Assembly: GCF_037861325.1 (NCBI RefSeq)
Contig: NZ_JAFELW010000001.1
Length of the DNA: 64,000 bases
Source of the DNA: Riemerella anatipestifer_F
GTDB lineage: Bacteria > Bacteroidota > Bacteroidia > Flavobacteriales > Weeksellaceae
Direction: 5' to 3' (one strand)
Position 1 is the first letter of the stretch. Each line of letters begins with the position of its first letter. Of the stretch, positions 32,697 through 41,538 are shown piece by piece. Both the position numbers and the translations under genes were made by a program. The notes below the pieces were generated by a model, which saw nothing but the letters and a program-made list of their open reading frames with translations, was not told where the DNA came from and searched no databases.

Positions 32697-33149
32697 ATGA
32701 ACAACAAGAAGAAAAACGAGGGTCAGACCGACTTTTCCTATTACGGTCTGTACCTGCTGGACTATCTCCGCACGAACAAGTTTGAACAGGCTGACGACAC
32801 CGCTTTCATACGGGAACGGGCCGACCGTGCCGCCGAAACGTATGAGAGGGCACGGCTTGAAGGCTATCCCGCCGATGGTGCGCAGGAACTGGCGATGGAC
32901 ACGCTGCTGCGCGGGCTGCATTATTCCCGTTACGCCATCCTCCGCGAAGTCGTGGAAAACGAGTTTGCCGATGAAGTGCCGGAAGAGAAGCGTGAAGCCT
33001 TTGTCCTGAAACTGCTGCCGCTTGTCGGCAACGTGTTCTCCGTCTATGACCTCTCGGATGACAATTTCGCCCTGTCTTCCGATTACGACCTGCTCTACAC
33101 GGAGCTGACGGGAGCAACCGTCCTTTACTTAGACGAATATGGCGTTTAA
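32697..33149 (+). CDS. DUF1896 family protein
   Basis: The 150-residue protein starts at ATG 32697 ('MNNKKKNEGQTDFSYYGLYLLDYLRTNKF'); a longer frame from 32550 passes through the leader and is unlikely. The pattern 'AQELAMDTLLRGLHYSRYAILREVVENEFADEVPEEKREAFVLKLLPLVGNVFSVYDL' is that of DUF1896, a small helical family on Bacteroidota ICEs with no known function. It overlaps the methylase/helicase gene by 11 bp, so translational coupling is likely. The leader has the AAATCCAAAGTA word. Confidence 0.8.
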   Translation: MNNKKKNEGQTDFSYYGLYLLDYLRTNKFEQADDTAFIRERADRAAETYERARLEGYPADGAQELAMDTLLRGLHYSRYAILREVVENEFADEVPEEKREAFVLKLLPLVGNVFSVYDLSDDNFALSSDYDLLYTELTGATVLYLDEYGV

Positions 33150-36100
33150 CCGCAAACAGAAACTGCGGGACAACATCGAGGCGATACGGACGGCATTCAT
33201 CCTTGACAGGGAAAATAGGACAGCGACAACCGAAGAGCGTGCCATACTTCAAAGGTACTGCGGTTTCGGCGGTCTGAAATGTATCCTCAACCCTGCAAAG
33301 GAACTGACGGATGCCGTCCGGTGGGCGAAATCCGACCTCGAACTGTTCGCCCCGACGGTGGAGCTGCACAGGCTTATCCGTGAGAACAGCAAGGACGAAA
33401 CAGAGTACAAGCGGTTTGTGGATTCGCTGAAAGCGTCCGTGCTGACCGCTTTCTACACCCCCAAAGAGATAACCGACACCATCGCGGACGTGCTGGCAGA
33501 TTACAGCGTCCGCCCCGCCCGTATGCTCGAACCGTCGGCAGGTGTCGGCGTGTTCGTGGATTCCATGCTGCGGCACAGCCCCAATGCGGATGTGATGGCT
33601 TTCGAGAAGGATCTGCTCACGGGTACAATCTTGAGGCATCTCTATCCCGACCAGAAAATGCGCACCTGCGGTTTTGAGAAAATCGAAAGACCGTTCAACA
33701 ATTATTTCGACTTGGCGGTGTCCAACATTCCGTTCGGTGACATTGCCGTGTTCGACGCGGAGTTTCAGCGGAGCGACTCTTTCGGCAGACGCTCCGCCCA
33801 GAAAACCATCCACAACTATTTCTTTCTCAAAGGACTGGATGCCGTGCGTGACGGCGGTATCGTGGCGTTCATCACCTCGCAAGGGGTATTGAATAGCACC
33901 AAGACCTCCGTGCGTAACGAGCTGTTCAGTCAGGCCAATCTGGTATCCGCGATACGCCTGCCCAACAACCTGTTCACGGACAACGCGGGCACGGAGGTGG
34001 GCAGTGACCTGATTGTCCTGCAAAAGAACCTCAGCAAGAAGGAAATGTCGCAGGACGAGCGGCTGATGACCGTGATACAGACGGACACGAAAACCGCCCT
34101 GACCGACAACGCCTATTTCATCCACCACCCGGAACGCATCGTGCATACGATGGCGAAACTTGACACAGACCCCTACGGGAAGCCCGCTATGGTTTATCTG
34201 CACGAGGGCAAGGCAGCAGGCATCGCCGGGGATTTGCGCCGTATGCTCGACGAGGATTTCCATTACAGGCTTGCCATGCGCTTGTATTCGGGTTCAATCC
34301 GGCAGGCAGGAACGGAAGAAAAAGTTGCCGTTCAAAATAAAGTAGAGCGTCCTGCCATAAAATTGGAAACAGTATCCTCGGCGCAGACGGTGGAAACTCC
34401 GACAGAAAAGCCGCAACCCGCAGATGAAAAGCCGGAGATAGAACCGCGCCCGCAATATTCCGCAGGCGTGCAGCTCACCCTGCTTGACCTCTGGGGGATG
34501 ACGGAAGAGGTCAGCCAACCGAAAACCTCCAAAAAGAAAAAGACGGTGAAAAAGGCAGTTACGGCAAAGTCCACTCCGCCCAAACCGAAAGTCACGGTTA
34601 CACCGACAGCTCCAACTGCAAAACCCGCAATGGAGAATAAGGAGGTGAAAGCGGAGAACACCGCCAAGCCTGCCGACCCGGACGACATCTATGCCACACT
34701 GGACTGGGATACCAATCCTCCCATCAACGGTTTCTATGAAATGATGATGGGTTTGACGCCGGAGCGTAGGAAAGAACTTCGGGAACTGGCAAGGCAGCAT
34801 AACGAGAAACAAGTGGCGGAAAAGACGGAAGTGAAAGCCGTGCCGGAAACTTCCCGTGAGCAGCCACGACAGGAGGAAACACAGCCGGAGGCAGTCGCCG
34901 CACCTGCCGTTACAGATACCCCATCGGAAGCGGTGGGGACTTTCCTTTTCCCCGACATCGAAGCGGAAAAGCCGAAGGAGGAAGTCGTGGACCTTTCTCC
35001 GCGTGCCTACCACCGCACGCCGGAGATGCACCTGCGCGAAGGGTCGCTGGTGGCTGACCGGGGGCGTCATAACATCGGCTACCTGAAAGACATCACGCCA
35101 TACGGGGCGACATTCCAGCCGCTCGACCTGAAAGGATACCAGAAGGAAAAGGCGTTGTTGTATGTGTCGCTGCGTGACGCCTACGAGCGTCTGTACCGTT
35201 ATGAATCGCTCCGGCGCGAGGCAAATGTTCCGTGGCGAGAGCATCTGAATACCTGTTACGATGAGTTTGTCATGCGCTACGGCAACCTCAACGCCAAGCA
35301 GAACGTGAAGTTAGTGATGATGGATGCGGGCGGGCGCGACATCCTTTCGCTGGAACGGATGGAAAACGGAAAGTTCGTCAAGGCGGACATCTTCGAGCAT
35401 CCTGTTTCCTTCGCGGTGGAGAGCCATGCCAACGTAGGCTCTCCCGAAGAAGCCCTGTCTGCGTCGCTCAACAAATATGGTACGGTCAATCTCGACTATA
35501 TGCGGGAGATAACCGACAGCACGGCGGAGGATTTGCTCACTGCCCTGCAAGGGCGCATCTACTACAATCCGCTCGTGACCGGTTACGAAATCAAAGACCG
35601 TTTCATCGCCGGAAATGTCATAGAGAAAGCGGAACGCATAGAGGCATGGATGGGTGACAATCCCGAAAATGAGCGTATGCCGGAGGTGAAGCAGGCGTTG
35701 GAGGCTCTGAAAGATGCCGAGCCGCAGCGCATCGCCTTCGAGGATCTGGACTTCAATTTCGGGGAACGCTGGATTCCGACGGGTGTCTATGCCGCCTACA
35801 TGAGCCGGCTGTTCGACACGGAGGTGAAAATCGCCTATTCCGCAAGCATGGACGAGTTTTCGGTGGTGTGCGGCTACCGCACCATGAAAATCACGGACGA
35901 GTTTCTGGTGAAGGGGTATTACCGGAACTATGACGGTATGCACCTCCTAAAACACGCCCTGCACAACACCTGCCCTGACATGATGAAGTCCATCGGCAAG
36001 GACGAGCATGGCAACGACATCAAGATGCGCGACAGCGAGGGAATACAACTCGCCAACGCCAAGATTGACGAGATACGAAACGGCTTCTCCGAATGGCTCG

Positions 36101-38955
36101 AAGAGCAGTCGCCGCAGTTCAAGGAGCGGCTTGTGACGATGTATAACCGCAAGTTCAACTGTTTCGTGCGCCCGCGCTACGACGGCTCCCATCAGACCTT
36201 TCCCGACCTCAACCTGAAAGGGCTGGCAAGCCGGGGTATCAAGAGCGTCTATCCCTCACAGATGGATTGCGTCTGGATGTTGAAACAGAACGGCGGCGGA
36301 ATTTGCGACCACGAGGTGGGAACCGGTAAGACGCTGATAATGTGCATCGCCGCGCATGAGATGAAGCGTCTGAATTTGGCACACAAGCCGATGATTATCG
36401 GGCTGAAAGCCAACGTTGCGGAGATTGCAGCCACCTATCAGGCGGCATATCCCAACGCACGTATTCTGTACGCTTCGGAGAAGGACTTTTCGACCGCCAA
36501 CCGTGTGCGCTTCTTCAATAATATAAAGAACAACGACTACGATTGCGTCATCATGTCGCACGACCAGTTCGGCAAGATACCGCAGTCGCCGGAATTGCAG
36601 CAGCGCATCCTGCAAGCAGAGCTTGACACGGTGGAGGAAAACCTCGAAGTGCTACGGCAGCAGGGAAAGAACGTGTCGCGGGCGATGCTGAAAGGATTGG
36701 AGAAGCGCAAGCACAACCTTGAAGCGAAGCTGGAGAAGGTGGAACACGCCATAAAGTCACGCACGGACGACGTGGTGGATTTCAAGCAGATGGGCATCGA
36801 CCACATCTTCATAGATGAGAGCCACCAGTTCAAGAATCTGACTTTCAACACGCGCCACGACCGTGTGGCGGGATTGGGAAACAGCGAGGGAAGCCAGAAG
36901 GCACTTAACATGCTCTTTGCCATACGCACCATACAGGAGCGCACAGGAAAAGACTTGGGTGCGACCTTCCTCTCCGGCACGACTATCAGCAACTCACTGA
37001 CTGAATTGTACCTGCTGTTCAAGTACCTGCGCCCGAAGGAGCTGGAACGGCAGGACATAAGGTGTTTCGACGCTTGGGCGGCGATATTTGCCAAGAAGAC
37101 GACGGATTTTGAATTTAACGTGACGAACAATGTGGTCCAGAAGGAGCGTTTCCGCTACTTCATCAAAGTGCCGGAGCTTGCCGCCTTCTATAATGAAATC
37201 ACGGACTACCGCACGGCGGAGGATGTGGGCGTTGACCGTCCTGCCAAGAACGAGATACTGCACCATATACCGCCCACGCCGGAACAGGAGGACTTCATAC
37301 AGAAACTGATGCAGTTCGCCAAGACGGGCGATGCCACCTTGTTGGGCAGGCTGCCGCTTTCGGAAACGGAAGAAAAGGCGAAGATGCTCATCGCCACGGA
37401 CTATGCCCGGAAAATGGCACTCGACATGCGCATGATAGACCCGAATTACGAAGATCATCCCGACAACAAAGCGAGTCACTGTGCCAAGATGATCGCGGAG
37501 TATTATCAAAAATACGACGCCCAGAAAGGCACGCAGTTCGTTTTCTCTGATTTGGGGACATACCAGCCGGGCGACGGGTGGAACGTCTATTCGGAAATCA
37601 AGCGCAAACTGACGGAGGACTACGGTATACCGCCAAGCGAGGTGCGCTTCATTCAGGAGTGCAAGACCGACAAGGCGCGGAAGGCGGTGATAGACGCCAT
37701 GAACGCCGGGACGGTGCGTGTGCTGTTCGGCTCTACCTCTATGCTCGGAACGGGTGTGAACGCCCAGAAACGGTGTGTGGCTATCCATCATCTCGATACG
37801 CCGTGGCGACCGTCCGACTTGCAACAGCGTGACGGACGCGGAGTTAGGGCAGGTAATGAGATTGCCAAACATTTCGCCGGGAACAACGTGGATGTAATCA
37901 TCTACGCGGTGGAGAAGTCACTGGACAGCTACAAGTTCAACCTCCTGCACTGCAAGCAGACTTTCATAAGCCAGCTCAAAAGCGGTGCGATGGGTGCGCG
38001 TACCATCGACGAGGGGGCAATGGACGAAAAATCGGGCATGAATTTCTCGGAATACATGGCGTTGCTCTCCGGCAATACCGACCTGTTGGACAAGGCGAAA
38101 CTGGAAAAGCGGATCGCATCGCTCGAAGGGGAACGCAAGTCGTTCAACAAGGGCAAGCGTGATTCGGAGTTCAAGCTGGAGTCAAAGACCGGCGAGTTGC
38201 GCAACAACACGGCTTTCATAGATGCCATGACGGAGGACTGGAACCGCTTCCTGTCGGTGGTGCAGACCGACAAGGAGGGCAACCGCCTTAATATAATAAA
38301 GGTGGACGGAGTGGATTCCGCCGATGAGAAGGTCATCGGAAAGCGTTTGCAGGAGATAGCCAAGAATGCCACGACCGGAGGGTTGTACACGCAGGTCGGT
38401 GAACTTTACGGTTTTCCGATAAAGGTGGTGAGCGAAAGGATACTCAAAGAGGGATTGGAGTTCACCGACAACCGCTTCGTGGTCGAGGGGAACTACAAGT
38501 ACACCTACAACAACGGGCATCTGGCGATGGCTGACCCGTTGGCCGCCGCCCGCAACTTCCTCAACGCGATGGAGAGGATACCCTCCATCATCGACCAGTA
38601 CAAGGCGAAGAACGAGGTGCTGGAGATGGAGATACCGCAGTTACAGGAGATAGCGGGTAAGGTGTGGAAGAAGGAGGACGAGCTGAAGCAGTTGAAGTCC
38701 GAACTTGCCGCCCTTGACCGAAAAATTCAGCTGGAGCTTGCGCCACCCACGCCCGAAGTCGCAGAAAAGGAGAATGAAGGGCAACAGCTCAAGCCGGAAG
38801 CGGAAGATGTGAGGAACAGGCAGGCGCAATATCCCGAAAATGCACCGCCGCAGATACGCAGTCCGGCGGATAGTATCGTTGCCAACCATGTCATAATCGG
38901 GCGTCCGGGACTGTATGCCAAGGAGGAAACCCGGTCCAAAGGATTGAAAATATAA
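33139..38955 (+). CDS. giant N6-adenine methylase-like and helicase fusion protein
   Basis: The 1938-residue protein joins two activities. The N-terminal part has a SAM-type methylase fold: 'MLEPSAGVGVFVDSML' (about 134) and the NPPF-like motif 'AVSNIPFGD' (about 193). Residues ~380-640 are a Lys/Pro/Glu-rich linker. The C-terminal half is an SF2/SNF2-type ATPase with Walker A 'HEVGTGKTLIM' (about 1057), box II 'IFIDESHQFKNL' (about 1222) and 'GSTSMLGTGVNAQKR...RDGRGVRAGNE' (about 1530). Such BmhA-like proteins sit in the conserved backbone of CTnDOT-type ICEs. A role in protecting or processing element DNA is proposed but not established. 'SNIPF' deviates from NPPY/F, so methyl transfer is uncertain. 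Confidence 0.85.
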   Translation: MAFNRKQKLRDNIEAIRTAFILDRENRTATTEERAILQRYCGFGGLKCILNPAKELTDAVRWAKSDLELFAPTVELHRLIRENSKDETEYKRFVDSLKASVLTAFYTPKEITDTIADVLADYSVRPARMLEPSAGVGVFVDSMLRHSPNADVMAFEKDLLTGTILRHLYPDQKMRTCGFEKIERPFNNYFDLAVSNIPFGDIAVFDAEFQRSDSFGRRSAQKTIHNYFFLKGLDAVRDGGIVAFITSQGVLNSTKTSVRNELFSQANLVSAIRLPNNLFTDNAGTEVGSDLIVLQKNLSKKEMSQDERLMTVIQTDTKTALTDNAYFIHHPERIVHTMAKLDTDPYGKPAMVYLHEGKAAGIAGDLRRMLDEDFHYRLAMRLYSGSIRQAGTEEKVAVQNKVERPAIKLETVSSAQTVETPTEKPQPADEKPEIEPRPQYSAGVQLTLLDLWGMTEEVSQPKTSKKKKTVKKAVTAKSTPPKPKVTVTPTAPTAKPAMENKEVKAENTAKPADPDDIYATLDWDTNPPINGFYEMMMGLTPERRKELRELARQHNEKQVAEKTEVKAVPETSREQPRQEETQPEAVAAPAVTDTPSEAVGTFLFPDIEAEKPKEEVVDLSPRAYHRTPEMHLREGSLVADRGRHNIGYLKDITPYGATFQPLDLKGYQKEKALLYVSLRDAYERLYRYESLRREANVPWREHLNTCYDEFVMRYGNLNAKQNVKLVMMDAGGRDILSLERMENGKFVKADIFEHPVSFAVESHANVGSPEEALSASLNKYGTVNLDYMREITDSTAEDLLTALQGRIYYNPLVTGYEIKDRFIAGNVIEKAERIEAWMGDNPENERMPEVKQALEALKDAEPQRIAFEDLDFNFGERWIPTGVYAAYMSRLFDTEVKIAYSASMDEFSVVCGYRTMKITDEFLVKGYYRNYDGMHLLKHALHNTCPDMMKSIGKDEHGNDIKMRDSEGIQLANAKIDEIRNGFSEWLEEQSPQFKERLVTMYNRKFNCFVRPRYDGSHQTFPDLNLKGLASRGIKSVYPSQMDCVWMLKQNGGGICDHEVGTGKTLIMCIAAHEMKRLNLAHKPMIIGLKANVAEIAATYQAAYPNARILYASEKDFSTANRVRFFNNIKNNDYDCVIMSHDQFGKIPQSPELQQRILQAELDTVEENLEVLRQQGKNVSRAMLKGLEKRKHNLEAKLEKVEHAIKSRTDDVVDFKQMGIDHIFIDESHQFKNLTFNTRHDRVAGLGNSEGSQKALNMLFAIRTIQERTGKDLGATFLSGTTISNSLTELYLLFKYLRPKELERQDIRCFDAWAAIFAKKTTDFEFNVTNNVVQKERFRYFIKVPELAAFYNEITDYRTAEDVGVDRPAKNEILHHIPPTPEQEDFIQKLMQFAKTGDATLLGRLPLSETEEKAKMLIATDYARKMALDMRMIDPNYEDHPDNKASHCAKMIAEYYQKYDAQKGTQFVFSDLGTYQPGDGWNVYSEIKRKLTEDYGIPPSEVRFIQECKTDKARKAVIDAMNAGTVRVLFGSTSMLGTGVNAQKRCVAIHHLDTPWRPSDLQQRDGRGVRAGNEIAKHFAGNNVDVIIYAVEKSLDSYKFNLLHCKQTFISQLKSGAMGARTIDEGAMDEKSGMNFSEYMALLSGNTDLLDKAKLEKRIASLEGERKSFNKGKRDSEFKLESKTGELRNNTAFIDAMTEDWNRFLSVVQTDKEGNRLNIIKVDGVDSADEKVIGKRLQEIAKNATTGGLYTQVGELYGFPIKVVSERILKEGLEFTDNRFVVEGNYKYTYNNGHLAMADPLAAARNFLNAMERIPSIIDQYKAKNEVLEMEIPQLQEIAGKVWKKEDELKQLKSELAALDRKIQLELAPPTPEVAEKENEGQQLKPEAEDVRNRQAQYPENAPPQIRSPADSIVANHVIIGRPGLYAKEETRSKGLKI

Positions 38956-38978
38956 CCTAAGGAATTTTATCTGAAGTA

Positions 38979-39082
38979 TTAATAAGGGCTATCCCAAAAG
39001 GTCTAAAAGTAAATTTTATCCTTTCTGCAAGTATCTATAGGATGGCAACTGCATTTTTTTCTTTTTGGGCAGCCCTTATTAA
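38979..39082. repeat. MITE-like inverted-repeat element after the helicase gene
   Basis: TTAATAAGGGCT (38979-38990) and AGCCCTTATTAA (39071-39082) are perfect complements. The next bases (ATCCCAAAAG and CTTTTTGGGC) continue the complementarity imperfectly. About 60 bp lie between. This is either a small non-autonomous insertion-type element or a terminator closing the operon; no coding sequence is inside. It opens the 657-bp gap 38956-39612. Confidence 0.5.
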
Positions 39083-39159
39083 AATTTATTCTTATTTTAG
39101 GTTATATACATTCATGTCCATTTATGTAAAAAATTCCTGCTGACCTTGTTTATGTCTTG

Positions 39160-39341
39160 TCAGTCACCATTTGCAAAACCATATTTGACCCTCAAAGAGG
39201 CTGAATTTGATAAGTAACTTGCTACATACTCATAATAAGGAGCTAAATAGAACACGAATGGGAAATACACAAATGCTAAACTAAAGAAGATATTGGCCAA
39301 AATAAACGCTATACCGAGAGAGAAACTTGATTTTTCAACTT
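39160..39341 (-). pseudogene. possible remnant of a membrane-protein gene
   Basis: On the minus strand about 60 codons are open between a TAG (39344-39342) and a TGA (39162-39160). They encode a strongly hydrophobic segment ('GIAFILANIFFSLAFVYFPFVFYLAPYYEYV') but have no convincing start codon. It lies between the helicase gene and the tetQ promoter. It could be the 3' part of a lost gene or chance in AT-rich DNA. Confidence 0.25.
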
Positions 39342-39447
39342 CCTAAAACGGTGTTGTTCAAACATTTCTACTTATTTGTACTTGCCAGTTGAACCTACGC
39401 TTCCCTAATAAAATGTCTATGGTAAAAAGTTAAAAAATCCTCCCACT

Positions 39448-39478
39448 TTTGTTAGATATATTTTTTTGTGTAATTTTG
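39448..39478 (+). promoter_or_regulatory. tetQ-rteA-rteB promoter
   Basis: TTTG (39448-39451), 19 bp, TAATTTTG (39471-39478): a full match to the Bacteroidota promoter form, about 135 bp before the tetQ start. It would drive the three-gene operon. Confidence 0.8.
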
Positions 39479-39486
39479 TAATCGTT

Positions 39487-39603
39487 ATGCGGCAGTAATA
39501 ATATACATATTAATACGAGTTAGTAATCCTGTAGTTCTCATATGCTACGAGGAGGTATTAAAAGGTGCGTTTCGACAATGCATCTACTGTAGTATATTAT
39601 TGC
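39487..39603 (+). promoter_or_regulatory. tetQ leader: tiny leader ORF and attenuator stem
   Basis: Immediately after the promoter an ATG opens a three-codon ORF (Met-Arg-Gln-stop, 39487-39498). Its end overlaps GTAATAATATAC (39495-39506), which can pair with GTATATTATTGC (39592-39603, one G-U). The second arm lies about 10 bp before the tetQ ATG and could hide the start region. CTnDOT tetQ is known to be controlled by translational attenuation, and this layout fits it. Confidence 0.6.
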
Positions 39604-39612
39604 TTAATCCAA

Positions 39613-41538
39613 ATGAATATTATAAATTTAGGAATTCTTGCTCACATTGATGCAGGAAAAACTTCCGTAACCGAGAATCTGCTGTTTGCCAGTGGAGCAA
39701 CGGAAAAGTGCGGCCGTGTGGATAATGGTGACACCATAACGGACTCTATGGATATAGAGAAACGTAGAGGAATTACTGTCCGGGCTTCTACGACATCTAT
39801 TATCTGGAATGGAGTGAAATGCAATATCATTGACACTCCGGGACACATGGATTTTATTGCGGAAGTGGAGCGGACATTCAAAATGCTTGATGGAGCAGTC
39901 CTCATCTTATCCGCAAAGGAAGGCATACAAGCGCAGACAAAGTTGCTGTTCAGTACTTTACAAAAGCTGCAAATCCCGACAATTATATTTATCAATAAGA
40001 TTGACCGTGCCGGTGTGAATTTGGAGCGTTTGTATATGGATATAAAAACAAATCTGTCGCAAGATGTCCTGTTTATGCAAACTGTTGTCGATGGATCGGT
40101 TTATCCGGTTTGCTCCCAAACATATATAAAGGAAGAATACAAAGAATTTGTATGCAACCATGACGACGATATATTAGAACGATATTTGGCGGATAGCGAA
40201 ATTTCACCGGCTGATTATTGGAATACGATAATCGCTCTTGTGGCAAAAGCCAAAGTCTATCCGGTGCTACATGGATCAGCAATGTTCAATATCGGTATCA
40301 ATGAGTTGTTGGACGCCATTTCTTCTTTTATACTTCCTCCGGCATCAGTCTCAAACAGACTTTCAGCTTATCTCTATAAGATAGAGCATGACCCCAAAGG
40401 GCATAAAAGAAGTTTTCTTAAAATAATTGACGGAAGTCTGAGACTTCGAGACGTTGTAAGAATCAACGATTCGGAAAAATTCATCAAGATTAAAAATCTA
40501 AAGACTATTTATCAGGGCAGAGAGATAAATGTTGATGAAGTGGGTGCCAATGATATCGCGATTGTAGAAGATATAGAAGATTTTCGAATCGGAGATTATT
40601 TAGGTGCTAAACCTTGTTTGATTCAAGGATTATCTCATCAGCATCCCGCTCTCAAATCCTCCGTCCGGCCAAATAAGCCCGAAGAGAGAAGCAAGGTGAT
40701 ATCCGCTCTGAATACATTGTGGATTGAAGACCCGTCTTTGTCCTTTTCCATAAACTCATATAGTGATGAATTGGAAATCTCGTTATATGGTTTGACCCAA
40801 AAGGAAATCATACAGACATTGCTGGAAGAACGATTTTCCGTAAAGGTCCATTTTGATGAGATCAAGACTATCTACAAAGAACGACCTATAAAAAAGGTCA
40901 ATAAGATTATTCAGATCGAAGTACCACCCAACCCTTACTGGGCCACAATAGGGCTGACTCTTGAACCCTTACCGTTAGGGGCAGGGTTGCAAATCGAAAG
41001 TGACATCTCCTATGGTTATCTGAACCATTCTTTTCAAAATGCCGTTTTTGAAGGGATTCGTATGTCTTGCCAATCTGGTTTACATGGATGGGAAGTGACA
41101 GATCTGAAAGTAACTTTTACTCAAGCCGAGTATTATAGCCCGGTAAGTACACCTGCTGATTTCAGACAGCTGACCCCTTATGTCTTCAGGCTGGCTTTGC
41201 AACAGTCAGGTGTGGACATTCTCGAACCGATGCTCTGTTTTGAGTTGCAGATACCCCAAGTAGCGAGTTCCAAAGCTATTACAGATTTGCAAAAACTGAT
41301 GTCTGAGATTGAAGACATCAGTTGTAATAATGAGTGGTGTCATATTAAAGGGAAAGTTCCATTAAATACAAGTAAAGACTATGCCTCAGAAGTAAGTTCG
41401 TACACTAAGGGCTTAGGCATTTTTATGGTTAAGCCATGTGGGTATCAAATAACAAAAGACGGTTATTCTGATAATATCCGCATGAACGAAAAAGATAAAC
41501 TTTTATTCATGTTCCAAAAATCAATGTCATTAAAATAA
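39613..41538 (+). CDS. tetQ: tetracycline resistance ribosomal protection protein Tet(Q)
   Basis: The 641-residue EF-G-like GTPase removes tetracycline from the ribosome. Motifs are G1 'AHIDAGKT' (10-17), the switch II 'DTPGH' (about 74-78) and G4 'NKID' (about 128-131). Elongation-factor domains III-V follow, and the C-terminal tail ends 'FQKSMSLK'. The start at ATG 39613 aligns with other Tet proteins ('[11 protein letters not shown]'). An in-frame GTG at 39565, behind GAGGAGG, would add 16 residues and is sometimes annotated, but it lies within the leader. Its stop overlaps the rteA start (TAATG). Less GC-rich than the ICE backbone, suggesting separate acquisition. Confidence 0.97.

Noticed and set aside
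25568..38939. Many long antisense frames in the GC-rich ICE genes
   Set aside because: They are shadows of high-GC coding sequence without start context or known domains.
39565..39612. GTG start giving a 657-residue Tet(Q)
   Set aside because: The added 16 residues lie in the attenuator leader and do not align with other Tet ribosomal protection proteins; ATG 39613 is preferred.
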